Source: MED-G105 sp038522945 (GTDB lineage: Bacteria; Pseudomonadota; Alphaproteobacteria; Caulobacterales; Parvularculaceae). From it: DNA of 64,000 bases. Numbering within the stretch: the stretch's first letter is position 1; every line of letters begins with the position of its first letter. Below, in pieces: positions 25,379 through 34,225 of the stretch. The notes below the pieces were generated by a model that saw nothing but the letters and a program-made list of their open reading frames with translations, was not told the DNA's origin and did no database searches. The position numbers and the translations under genes were made by a program. The stretch spans positions 186,001 to 250,000 of the forward strand of contig JBCBJV010000002.1 of NCBI GenBank assembly GCA_038522945.1. The letters run 5' to 3'.

Positions 25379-25891
25379 ATGAATTTCTCGAATGGCCTGA
25401 AAATGGTAGGTATCGCGGGCCTGTCCCTCTTGGCAGCGGCCTGTGCAACGAACACAACCGGACCGGACCTCGCTGAGCGCGCACCGGACACATCCAGTGC
25501 TGACACCCGTCCTCTGGGACCGGTTCCAGGCAGTCAGGAAGACCTGGAAGCGGCTGGCAACCGGGTTTATTTCGGTCTCGATCAGTATTCCCTGACGAAT
25601 TCTGCCCGTCAGACCCTGCAAACCCAGGCAAATTGGCTGAAGAAATACCCCGACAGCAAAGTCCTCGTGGCAGGCAATTGCGACGAGCGCGGGACGCGCG
25701 AATACAACCTGGCGCTGGGCGCCCGTCGCGCTGCTGCCGCTCGCTCTTACCTTGTCAGCCTCGGCGTTGACGGCAACCGGATTTCAACGGTTTCCTATGG
25801 CAAGGAGCGCCCGCTGGACCCACGCTCGACCGAATCAGCATGGTCGAAAAACCGGAATGCGACCTCAACGCTGGTCGTACCGAACAGCTAA
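25379..25891 (+). CDS. pal: Peptidoglycan-associated lipoprotein Pal
   Basis: About 170 residues. The start at 25379 gives a clean lipoprotein signal ending LLAAAC. The OmpA-like domain follows: VYFGLDQYSLTNSARQTLQTQANWL and then GNCDERGTREYNLALGARRAAAARSYL, whose Asp and Arg bind meso-diaminopimelate in peptidoglycan. Pal tethers the outer membrane to the wall and recycles through TolB. A strong terminator follows at 25918. Confidence 0.96.
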   Translation: MNFSNGLKMVGIAGLSLLAAACATNTTGPDLAERAPDTSSADTRPLGPVPGSQEDLEAAGNRVYFGLDQYSLTNSARQTLQTQANWLKKYPDSKVLVAGNCDERGTREYNLALGARRAAAARSYLVSLGVDGNRISTVSYGKERPLDPRSTESAWSKNRNATSTLVVPNS

Positions 25892-25917
25892 GCCTTGCAT
25901 TACATGAGTTTAATGAT

Positions 25918-25946
25918 GGCGCGGGGCGTTCCCGCGCCATTTTTTT
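25918..25946 (+). terminator. Rho-independent terminator after pal
   Basis: GGCGCGGGG - CGT - TCCCGCGCC stem with a three-base loop, followed by A and seven T. Confidence 0.9.
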
Positions 25947-26102
25947 AGCGTAAGAGGAAGTGGTAAGGGCACAATCGCGCCATTGTCGCGCCATTGTGGT
26001 GGGGCGTGGCAGCGAAGCCATAAAATTGCCGGATGGCCCATGATACATCACTCCGTGATAAATCTGATGAGACGATCGACCCCAAGTTTGAGGTACGGAC
26101 CC

Positions 26103-27068
26103 ATGATTGCTTTGACCCATTTTCAGCCCCTTCGTCCGCTATTGCGCTCAACACCGCACCCATCACTGGCGGTGGCTCGGTACGGTGCCGTTGCGGCGGC
26201 CCTTGCTGCGGTGGCGGTCGGATTGCCCAGCGCTGCATTTGCCGAATCCACCAAGAAGCGCGTCGAACGGCTCGAGGGACAAGTCACAGAGCTTCAGACG
26301 GTGACAGAGGGCACCATTGCCGCAACCTCCCGGATCGATCAGCTGGAAGGCGAAGTTCGCACGCTGACCGGCGTCATTGAGCGGCTTGAATATGAATTGG
26401 GTCAGGCCAATGCACGGCTGGACTCCATGGCATCGATCCTGGCTGGCGATGCCCCGTCGTTTGCGCCCATGGGCACAGTTGTTCCCGGTCAGGATGGTCA
26501 GCTCACGGTTGATCCTGCGACCGGTGTTCCCTACGGCGTTCCGGTTGACTTGACGGGCCAGAATTCGGCCGCCCAAATCCAATCTGCGCAGACGTCACCA
26601 TCTGGCCAAGATCTTGCCGGCGAGACCTTTCCCAACGGCGATCAGAACCAGCAGGGCTCCAGCTTCGGTGTTGAACTACCATTCGACCCGGTGGAAGCGT
26701 TTTCTTATGCGGATACATTTCTCCTGCGCGGCGAGCTAGAAAAAGCGCAGCAGGCCTTTGAGCTTTATTTGGGTGCATTCCCAAGTCATCCGCGCGCTGC
26801 CGATGCTCAATTCCGGCTTGGCGAGATTTACTTGACCCAAGGGGACAATACCGGCGCTGCCGATGCATTCATCGCGCATATCCAAAACTACCCGAATGAT
26901 CCGAGGGCGGCGGAAGCTTATGTGAAGCTGGCATCTGCTTTTGGCCGGATGGATCAGCCTGCTGAGGCATGTGAAGTCTTGAAGACGATGGAAACCAGCT
27001 TTCCCGGCGCGCCGCCTGAGATCACCAGCCGCGCAAACCGCGAGCTGGCCCGCAACAATTGCAGCTAA
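26103..27068 (+). CDS. cpoB: Cell division coordinator CpoB (YbgF)
   Basis: About 321 residues: signal peptide (VAAALAAVAVGLPSAAFA), an N-terminal trimerising coiled coil (KKRVERLEGQVTELQTVTEGTIAATSRIDQLEGEVRTL), a Gln/Gly/Pro linker, and C-terminal TPR repeats (PVEAFSYADTFLLRGELEKAQQAFELYLGAFP). It coordinates peptidoglycan synthesis with Tol-driven constriction in the periplasm. The ATG at 26103 is chosen so that a signal peptide begins near the N-terminus; an earlier in-frame start at 26067 is possible. Confidence 0.9.
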   Translation: MIALTHFQPLRPLLRSTPHPSLAVARYGAVAAALAAVAVGLPSAAFAESTKKRVERLEGQVTELQTVTEGTIAATSRIDQLEGEVRTLTGVIERLEYELGQANARLDSMASILAGDAPSFAPMGTVVPGQDGQLTVDPATGVPYGVPVDLTGQNSAAQIQSAQTSPSGQDLAGETFPNGDQNQQGSSFGVELPFDPVEAFSYADTFLLRGELEKAQQAFELYLGAFPSHPRAADAQFRLGEIYLTQGDNTGAADAFIAHIQNYPNDPRAAEAYVKLASAFGRMDQPAEACEVLKTMETSFPGAPPEITSRANRELARNNCS

Positions 27069-27136
27069 TCGGCAAGATCGCATTCCCACCAAAAGCGTTG
27101 GGCGTCGGCGCTTCAGAACTGAGCGTTTGACGGTCG

Positions 27137-28489
27137 ATGCGCAAGCGAGCTGATACGTCACTCGATCAGCATTTGCATGGGTTCTGGCGGGCGAATGGGT
27201 CGCCTCGGCGCCTGATTGTAGCAGTTTCCGGTGGATCTGATTCGATGGCCGTGCTGGTGGCGGCGCGGCGCCTTCACGCCTCTGGCGTTATGGTCCGTGC
27301 GGTAACGATCGACCACGGCTTACGGCCGGAAAGTGCCCGCGAAGCCGAACAAGTGGCAAGCTGGGCACGCACGATTAGTATCCCTCATGAGACGCGGATC
27401 TGGCAAGGGGCAAAGCCAGTTTCAGGCTTGCAAGCGGCGGCCCGCCGGGCGCGTTATCAATTGCTGGCGGAAGCCGCCGCGGACGTAGGCGCAGGCGCGA
27501 TCGTGACCGGTCACACCGAAGACGATCAGATCGAAACATTCCTTATGCGGATGGCGCGGGGCAATGCGACTGGCGGTCTGGCAGGCATGGCACCGATCAG
27601 GCCTATCGCTGCTGGCGCGGGTCCCGTGGCTGATTTATGGAGACCCTTCCTTGGCGTCTCGCGGGAGGTGTTGCGGGCCTATCTGGGTGCCGGCGGGCAG
27701 GCCTTTATTGATGATCCGTCGAATGAAGATGAGCGCTTTGAGCGTGTCCGCGTGCGCAACTGGCTGCGCGGTGAGCAAGTCTGTCCGGATGAGGACGCCT
27801 CCAGCCCTTTCAAGAGAGACGATCTCGTCTCAAGTCTCCGACGGGCCCAAGAGGAAGCAGAGCGAACCCGCGCTATTGAAGACCATCTCTTTCGCCAGCA
27901 GGGCGGCGTTATCTACCAATGGGGCGGCATTGGCATTCGCCTTTCTTTTCTCACTGACCCTTCCGCCAAGGGACTAACCGGCAGGCTGATCCATGCGGTG
28001 AGCGGGGCGGACTATCCGCCGTCCCCTGATCAGATTGATCACCTTCTCAGCCATCTAGAGGAGGGCCAATGCCGCGAGAGTATGACTGGTTACAAGGCGA
28101 GCCTCGGCGGTGTTCTGATTGAAGTGCGACCTGAAGATCTCATCTTCTACCGTGAACCGGCGCAGCTGATTGGCAGGGCGGGGATCGCCCCCGCCGCTGA
28201 CACGCCCATGCCATCGGGCTCATCTCTCCTTTGGGACAGACGGTTTATCGTGACCAATAATGGCGCGAGCGAGGTCGTTTTGGCGGTGTTGGGGGAGCAG
28301 CAGCAGATTTCGCAAGATTTCCAAAAAGTGCCGCTGTACCCTCTGCACCTGACACCAGGGGCAGCGCGCGCGGCGTTGCCAGCGCTCAAAACGTCACGCT
28401 CAGAGGCTGACGGCAACGCTTTGCGCCGCCAGGTTTATGTGCAACCGCTTGTTCGTGAACGCTTTTTTGACGGGGTCATCCGCTTTTGA
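27137..28489 (+). CDS. tilS: tRNA(Ile)-lysidine synthase TilS
   Basis: A 450-residue N-type ATP pyrophosphatase with the PP-loop SGGSDS at 31-36, GHTEDDQIETFLMRMARG and DPSNEDERFERVRVRN. TilS converts C34 of tRNA-Ile(CAU) to lysidine so that AUA is read as isoleucine. The C-terminal half is divergent but of normal length. Usual position between cpoB and ftsH. Confidence 0.95.
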   Translation: MRKRADTSLDQHLHGFWRANGSPRRLIVAVSGGSDSMAVLVAARRLHASGVMVRAVTIDHGLRPESAREAEQVASWARTISIPHETRIWQGAKPVSGLQAAARRARYQLLAEAAADVGAGAIVTGHTEDDQIETFLMRMARGNATGGLAGMAPIRPIAAGAGPVADLWRPFLGVSREVLRAYLGAGGQAFIDDPSNEDERFERVRVRNWLRGEQVCPDEDASSPFKRDDLVSSLRRAQEEAERTRAIEDHLFRQQGGVIYQWGGIGIRLSFLTDPSAKGLTGRLIHAVSGADYPPSPDQIDHLLSHLEEGQCRESMTGYKASLGGVLIEVRPEDLIFYREPAQLIGRAGIAPAADTPMPSGSSLLWDRRFIVTNNGASEVVLAVLGEQQQISQDFQKVPLYPLHLTPGAARAALPALKTSRSEADGNALRRQVYVQPLVRERFFDGVIRF

Positions 28490-28691
28490 GCCCTTGCGTA
28501 AACAGAACAGTGGGAAATAAGGGCGGTGGCAGGTGACACAAAAGTGAAGCGCTCCCATGGAACCTGACCATCTTAACGCCTATCTTACCCCCTAACGGTA
28601 GCTTGGCCGGACGGGCGTTGGCCGCGACGATCCTGACGCGTTTGTGCCCCCCGCGCTGGCCACCAAAGACCCGAGAAGGAAGTAAATCCGA

Positions 28692-30620
28692 ATGAACACG
28701 CGTAACCTTGTCATCTGGGGCCTCGTCTTTCTGTTTTTCATCATCATGCTCCAGATGTTCAACTTCAGCCCGTCTGGACAGGTGCAACAGTCGCTAAGCT
28801 ATACGGAATTCGTTCAACAGATTGATGCGGGCGGCATCAAGAGCGCTGAAATTGACGGTGAAAAAATCAGCGGCGAACTCAGTAGTGGGCAACCGTTCCA
28901 GACGTCGATCCCGTTCCTGGCAGGCGCCGATATTGCTGAGCGACTGAACGAGGCTGGGGCGCAAACCAAGATCACACCTGAAGAAGAGCTGCCCTTGCTG
29001 CTGTCTGTCCTCTTCAATGTACTGCCATTTGTGATCTTTATTGCCTTCATTTTCTTCATTATGCGTCAAATGCAGGGTGCTGGCGGCAAGGCCATGGGCT
29101 TTGGCAAAAGCCGGGCAAAGCTGCTGACAGAACGGCACGGACGCGTCACTTTTGAAGACGTTGCTGGTATCGATGAAGCCAAGGAAGAACTGGAAGAAAT
29201 CGTCGAGTATTTGAGGGACCCGATGAAGTTCCAGCGCCTTGGCGGGAAGATCCCTAAGGGTGCGTTGTTGGTCGGCCCTCCAGGGACGGGTAAAACGCTC
29301 CTCGCTCGGGCAATCGCTGGAGAAGCGAATGTGCCGTTCTTCACGATTTCCGGTTCGGACTTTGTTGAAATGTTTGTGGGCGTCGGCGCGAGCCGGGTGC
29401 GCGACATGTTCGATCAGGCCAAAAAGAACGCGCCGTGCATTATCTTCATTGATGAGATCGATGCTGTCGGTCGTCACCGGGGTGCAGGTCTCGGCGGGGG
29501 TAACGATGAGCGCGAGCAAACCCTGAACCAGCTCCTGGTTGAGATGGACGGCTTTGAGTCCAATGAAGGCATTATCCTGATCGCGGCAACCAACCGGCCG
29601 GATGTTCTGGACCCGGCGCTTCTGCGCCCGGGCCGCTTCGACCGTCAGGTTGTTGTGCCGAACCCGGACGTTGTTGGCCGTGAAAAGATTCTATCCGTCC
29701 ACGCCAAAAAAGTGCCACTGGCACCGGACGTGAAGCTGCGCACGATTGCCCGCGGTACGCCTGGCTTTTCCGGGGCAGATCTGGCCAACCTCGTCAACGA
29801 GGCTGCACTGCTCGCGGCGCGCCGCGGCAAGCGCTTTGTCACGGCCAAGGAATTCGATGACGCCAAGGACAAAGTCCTCATGGGCGCTGAGCGTCGGTCC
29901 ATGGTGATGACTGAGGAAGAAAAAGCCCTCACAGCTTATCACGAGGCGGGCCACGCTCTCGTTGGATTGTCCGTGCCCGGTAATGATCCTGTGCACAAAG
30001 CGACGATCATCCCCCGCGGGCGTGCCCTGGGCATGGTTCAGTACCTTCCCGAGCGCGATCGCTACTCCATGACCTTGCAGCAGATGAAGGCGCGCATTGC
30101 CATGGCGATGGGCGGACGCGTCGCTGAAGAGCTGAAATTCGGTAAAGAGATGACCACGTCGGGTGCGTCTTCAGACATTGAGCAGGCAACCAAGATCGCC
30201 AAAGCGATGGTGACCCAATACGGCCTGTCCGAAAAACTCGGGCCGATCGCTTACGCTGAAGATGAAGGTGAAGTCTTCTTGGGACAAAGCATTGCCCGGT
30301 CCAAGTCGATCTCCGGCGAGACCGCGAAAATGATCGAGGACGAGGTTAAGAGCATCGTGACAGAGGGCTACGACAAGGCCCGTCAGGTGCTCACCGACCG
30401 GAACGACGATTGGGAAAGGCTCTCTCAGGCGCTGCTCGAATATGAGACATTATCCGGCGAGGAAATCGACGCCTTGTTGAGAGGCGAAGCGATTGTCCGG
30501 GAGGACCCGGCGGATTCAAACGATACACCGTTGCCGCCATCGGTCCCCGTTGCAGGCGCTCCGGCGTCGACACCGAAAGCTGACGACGATACTGGCGGCA
30601 TGGAACCAAATCCCGCTTAA
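28692..30620 (+). CDS. ftsH: Membrane AAA+ zinc protease FtsH
   Basis: A 642-residue protease that extracts and degrades membrane and regulatory proteins. Two membrane helices (5-22 and 104-124) flank a periplasmic domain. Walker A GPPGTGKT is at 195-202, Walker B IIFIDEIDAVG at 250-260, the SRH Arg residues in LLRPGRFDRQV, and the zinc site HEAGH at 417-421 with a third Asp in SSDIEQATKIA. The start follows AGAAGGAAG. A terminator stands 30 bp after the stop. Confidence 0.98.
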   Translation: MNTRNLVIWGLVFLFFIIMLQMFNFSPSGQVQQSLSYTEFVQQIDAGGIKSAEIDGEKISGELSSGQPFQTSIPFLAGADIAERLNEAGAQTKITPEEELPLLLSVLFNVLPFVIFIAFIFFIMRQMQGAGGKAMGFGKSRAKLLTERHGRVTFEDVAGIDEAKEELEEIVEYLRDPMKFQRLGGKIPKGALLVGPPGTGKTLLARAIAGEANVPFFTISGSDFVEMFVGVGASRVRDMFDQAKKNAPCIIFIDEIDAVGRHRGAGLGGGNDEREQTLNQLLVEMDGFESNEGIILIAATNRPDVLDPALLRPGRFDRQVVVPNPDVVGREKILSVHAKKVPLAPDVKLRTIARGTPGFSGADLANLVNEAALLAARRGKRFVTAKEFDDAKDKVLMGAERRSMVMTEEEKALTAYHEAGHALVGLSVPGNDPVHKATIIPRGRALGMVQYLPERDRYSMTLQQMKARIAMAMGGRVAEELKFGKEMTTSGASSDIEQATKIAKAMVTQYGLSEKLGPIAYAEDEGEVFLGQSIARSKSISGETAKMIEDEVKSIVTEGYDKARQVLTDRNDDWERLSQALLEYETLSGEEIDALLRGEAIVREDPADSNDTPLPPSVPVAGAPASTPKADDDTGGMEPNPA

Positions 30621-30649
30621 GCTTTCCAACACGCAGACTGTAGACGTTC

Positions 30650-30682
30650 AGGCCGATCTGCTGTTGCAGGTCGGCCTTTTCT
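30650..30682 (+). terminator. Terminator after ftsH
   Basis: AGGCCGA and TCGGCCT pair around a 14-base loop, followed by TTTCTT. It also abuts the end of the opposing TMEM175-type gene. Confidence 0.75.
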
Positions 30683-31413
30683 TACTCAGCTGGTGCAAGC
30701 GATTCGCCTGGTAGTTTAATCATTCGGTCGATTATGACATCGGTCAGAAAGACCAGCCACAAAAAGCAGCCGGCGAAGGGGCCGAGGGGCGTGAATAGCG
30801 CAACAGGAATGACGATCCCTGCGATTGCGACGTATGTCGCGCTTTGCCAGATGCTGCGTTGGGTCAGCGCGCGTTCCGATTGGCTGAGATCCAGGCTGAT
30901 TTTGTGGCTGAAGACATGGGCATACATCAGTGCAAAGATAATTTGGATGATTGCGGATCCCGCTGCATAGTAAACAATGATCTGCGCCGCCTGGCCCTGA
31001 GTCGAAAACCCCAATACCTGCATGCGAGTCCAGTCGCCCATAACGCCTAAAACATAGGCATAAAGACTATCGAGGATAAACCGCAGTGGATAGGCAACAA
31101 ACAGGACAAGAAGTAGTAGAGTGGCGTTCAAGAAATAGATCTTCCTGTCTGCCATGCCGTATCGGCGGAAAAACAGAAAATGCGTGTTCCAGATATTGAC
31201 CATCACGAAGAAGCTAAGGGCCACGGGCACGATGCCCCCAAGATGGAATTTAAGCGTGTCAAAAGTTGTGGGACTTGCAGTGGCGGAAATGATCATCCCG
31301 AAGGATAGCGCAAACACGATATCCGAGAGATTTTCAATCCGGGTGACGCTTTCGCCTCGCCAGCGAAAGTGAGGGTCATGGTCCAGGTGATCGGCAACAG
31401 CTTGTCTCAACAT
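30682..31413 (-). CDS. TMEM175-type (DUF1211) potassium-channel family protein
   Basis: A 243-residue membrane protein whose first helix carries the family signature R..NLSDIVFALSFG (R-x-x-x-[FL]-S-D), which in bacterial TMEM175 homologues lines a K-selective pore. Further helices include ALSFFVMVNIWNTHFLFFRRY, NATLLLLVLFVAYPL and AIIQIIFALMYAHVF. It stands on the opposite strand between ftsH and folP, genes usually adjacent in this class, so it is probably a later insertion. Confidence 0.8.
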   Translation of the reverse strand: MLRQAVADHLDHDPHFRWRGESVTRIENLSDIVFALSFGMIISATASPTTFDTLKFHLGGIVPVALSFFVMVNIWNTHFLFFRRYGMADRKIYFLNATLLLLVLFVAYPLRFILDSLYAYVLGVMGDWTRMQVLGFSTQGQAAQIIVYYAAGSAIIQIIFALMYAHVFSHKISLDLSQSERALTQRSIWQSATYVAIAGIVIPVALFTPLGPFAGCFLWLVFLTDVIIDRMIKLPGESLAPAE

Positions 31414-31509
31414 CAGGGCAATGCTTGTTTCAAAAAATTCAACGCAAGGCCCCTGTTGTGGTATGGGATCGGGTGACGGAGCAAGTCTTTTGATCGTCGT
31501 TTTTCACGA

Positions 31510-31692
31510 GTGGCGACACAGAAGACTTTCCTTTTTGCCCACAATCCTGCTCTTTTAGAGTGCCAAAGAGTGGAGATCCATCCACGGGGTGTGCCTGCTT
31601 TTATTGAGCGCGGGGTCTCTGAGGAACATGCGATGCACTATGAACGGATCTTTGAGGCTATCACTCCAGAACCAAAAAATGGCTGCCAATGA
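31510..31692 (+). CDS. Small protein of 60 residues, unknown, coupled to folP
   Basis: GTG-started frame with a balanced sequence (FLFAHNPALLECQRVEIHPRG). Its TGA overlaps the folP ATG as ATGA. folP has no clear ribosome site of its own, so translation of this frame could deliver ribosomes to folP. Without a recognised family the case rests on overlap and composition. Confidence 0.45.
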   Translation: MATQKTFLFAHNPALLECQRVEIHPRGVPAFIERGVSEEHAMHYERIFEAITPEPKNGCQ

Positions 31693-32567
31693 CAACTTAC
31701 AGTAGGCCTCGTCAGTGCCGTCCGCGCATTATGGGTATTGTCAATGTGACGCCCGATTCTTTTTCTGACGGCGGACAGTTCAGCGGAGCGCAGGAAGCTA
31801 TCGCTTATGGATTGCGGCTCTTAGAAGAAGGCGCAGATATTCTCGATATCGGCGGGGAGTCAACCCGTCCGGGGGCAGAAGAAGTACCGGTGGAACAAGA
31901 ACGCAGCCGCGTTCTTCCGGTCATTGAAGCGCTAGCAAGTAAGACCTCTGTGCCAATCTCTATCGATTCCCGCAAGCCGGACGTCGCAGAAGCGGCTGTT
32001 CACGCCGGGGCGTCCATATGGAATGATGTATCCGCACTAACATTTGATCCATCGAGCCTTGAGACAGCAGCGCGCCTCAATTGCGAGATCGTCCTGATGC
32101 ATGCCAAAGGTTCGCCTGCGACAATGCAGAATGATCCGTTCTATGATGATGTTGTAAGTGAGGTGATCTCATTTTTGCGCGAACGGCTTAAGGCCTGTCA
32201 CGAAGCAGGCATAAAAAAAAATCGATTGATTGCCGATCCTGGGATCGGGTTTGGGAAAAACCTCGACCATAATTTGGCTCTCCTGGCTAACCTTTCCGGG
32301 TTTGAGCCTCTGGGCGTGCCGCTGCTAGTTGGCGCCTCCCGGAAGCGGTTCATCGCTGCCCTCGACCAAGAAGGGCCAGGAGAAAGTCCAGATCGGGGTC
32401 CAGGGCAGACGCGTCTCGGCGGGTCAATCGCCGCGGCGATTATTGCGGCGGCAGCGAACGCCGCTATCGTCAGGGTCCATGACGTGGCCGCTACGCGCCA
32501 AGCCCTTAATGTTTTTTCAGCTGTGAAGGCAGGCGGCGCGCTCACGCCCGAAGAAGACATGTGTTAA
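31689..32567 (+). CDS. folP: Dihydropteroate synthase
   Basis: A 292-residue TIM-barrel enzyme of folate synthesis that condenses p-aminobenzoate with hydroxymethyl-dihydropterin pyrophosphate and is the sulfonamide target. Signatures are IMGIVNVTPDSFSDGG, DILDIGGESTRPGAEEV, PISIDSRKPDVAEAA and LLVGASRKRFI. It stands upstream of glmM as in many bacteria. Confidence 0.96.
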   Translation: MTTYSRPRQCRPRIMGIVNVTPDSFSDGGQFSGAQEAIAYGLRLLEEGADILDIGGESTRPGAEEVPVEQERSRVLPVIEALASKTSVPISIDSRKPDVAEAAVHAGASIWNDVSALTFDPSSLETAARLNCEIVLMHAKGSPATMQNDPFYDDVVSEVISFLRERLKACHEAGIKKNRLIADPGIGFGKNLDHNLALLANLSGFEPLGVPLLVGASRKRFIAALDQEGPGESPDRGPGQTRLGGSIAAAIIAAAANAAIVRVHDVAATRQALNVFSAVKAGGALTPEEDMC

Positions 32568-32620
32568 CGTGTCTCCAACAACCTCGCGCTAAGGTTGAAT
32601 AAGTGCAATGGAGTTCGTTG

Positions 32621-34078
32621 ATGCGCGGAGATAATGCAAGCCCGGTTCTCACAAAAACTGAGATGGCCGAGGACAGCAAATTGGTGGGCAACCGGAACCA
32701 AGACCAGGTCAGCAAAACCGCTGCGACGGCGGAGCGGGAGATTTTTGGCACGGACGGGGTGCGAGGGCTTGCCAATGCCGGCGCAATGACACCGGAAAAT
32801 ATCCTCCGTCTGGGGATCGCCGTAGGCCGGGCCTTTCGTAATGGCAGCCACCGCCACAGAGTGGTAATCGGCAAGGATACGCGTCTTTCGGGCTATATGA
32901 TTGAACCGGCGCTTACGGCAGGTTTCGCGGCGGCTGGCATGGACGTCTTTTTGCTAGGCCCATTGCCGACCCCTGCCATGGCCATGCTGACTAGATCCAT
33001 GCGCGCAGACCTCGGGGTCATGATTTCTGCATCTCATAATCCGTACCATGATAATGGTGTGAAGTTCTTCGGGCCTGACGGGTTCAAGCTCTCTGACCAA
33101 AAGGAGCTGGAAATTGAGCGGCTGATGGCAGACGACGCTACTTTGGGGCTTGCCAAGCCAGAAGCGCTCGGCCGCGTCAAACGGATCGACGACGCCGGCG
33201 CGCGTTACATCGAGTTCGCCAAGAGCTCATTCCCTCGTCGCTTGTCCTTGGAAGGGCTCCGGGTCGTGATCGATTGTGCCAATGGCGCGGCCTACAAAGT
33301 GGCCCCAACCGTTCTGTGGGAGTTGGGTGCTGACGTTAAAGAAATCGGTGTTGAGCCAGACGGCTTCAACATCAATCAAGACTGTGGGTCGACCTCCACC
33401 CGTCGCATGCAAGATGCAGTGCTGGAGTATCGCGCCGATATCGGTATTGCCCTCGACGGCGATGCGGACCGGGTGATCATCGCCGACGAGAAGGGAGCTA
33501 TCGTTGATGGTGATCAGATTATCGCGTCCATCGCCACCTTCTTGAAAAGCCGTGATCGCCTCAAAGGTGGCGGCGTCGTTTCAACGATTATGTCGAACAT
33601 GGCCCTTGAGCGATATCTGAGGGAACAGGATCTTGGCCTCGTGCGCACAAAAGTCGGCGATCGTTATGTGGTGGAGGCTATGCGAAAGACCGGGATCAAC
33701 GTGGGCGGTGAACAGTCCGGCCATGTGATCCTGAGTGACCATTCCACCACGGGGGATGGATTAATGACCGGCCTTCAAATTTTGGCCGTTGCCGCTGGAA
33801 GTAAAAAACCGGTGAGCGAAATCTGCCACAGCTTTGAACCTTTTCCCCAACTTCTGAAAAACGTGCGCTTGTCTGACATGAGCATGGACCCACTTGCGCT
33901 GCCAAAAGTGGCTGAGGCTATTGCCGAGGGCGAAGCGTTGTTGGGAAAGGCCGGCCGACTGGTGATGCGTAAATCCGGCACGGAGCCGCTGTTCCGGGTC
34001 ATGGGCGAAGGGGAAGATCACCGATTGGTGGAATCTGTCGTCGATGCCATTTGCGCCGCGATCAAAGAAGCCGCCTGA
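32621..34078 (+). CDS. glmM: Phosphoglucosamine mutase
   Basis: About 485 residues with this start (GGAG 7 nt upstream). GlmM turns glucosamine-6-phosphate into the 1-phosphate for UDP-GlcNAc and the cell wall. Seen are FGTDGVRG, the phosphoserine loop MISASHNP (Ser about 138), the Mg loop DGDADRVI, GGEQSGHVI and the phosphate-binding RKSGTEPLFRVM. About 40 residues precede the usual N-terminus, and the alternative Met at 32663 would still leave about 26 extra. Confidence 0.95.
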   Translation: MRGDNASPVLTKTEMAEDSKLVGNRNQDQVSKTAATAEREIFGTDGVRGLANAGAMTPENILRLGIAVGRAFRNGSHRHRVVIGKDTRLSGYMIEPALTAGFAAAGMDVFLLGPLPTPAMAMLTRSMRADLGVMISASHNPYHDNGVKFFGPDGFKLSDQKELEIERLMADDATLGLAKPEALGRVKRIDDAGARYIEFAKSSFPRRLSLEGLRVVIDCANGAAYKVAPTVLWELGADVKEIGVEPDGFNINQDCGSTSTRRMQDAVLEYRADIGIALDGDADRVIIADEKGAIVDGDQIIASIATFLKSRDRLKGGGVVSTIMSNMALERYLREQDLGLVRTKVGDRYVVEAMRKTGINVGGEQSGHVILSDHSTTGDGLMTGLQILAVAAGSKKPVSEICHSFEPFPQLLKNVRLSDMSMDPLALPKVAEAIAEGEALLGKAGRLVMRKSGTEPLFRVMGEGEDHRLVESVVDAICAAIKEAA

Positions 34079-34225
34079 TCCAGCTGCAAAAGCGTCGAAT
34101 CTACGCGTCAATGGCTAGGAGTTAGCTTGGTTTGTTGCACCTGCGCCAGCTTGCCTGGAATTATTCTTTGCCGACTTTTGCCCAGCCAAATTTCCGTGCC
34201 ATAACATGGTTAACGGGGATGGCAG

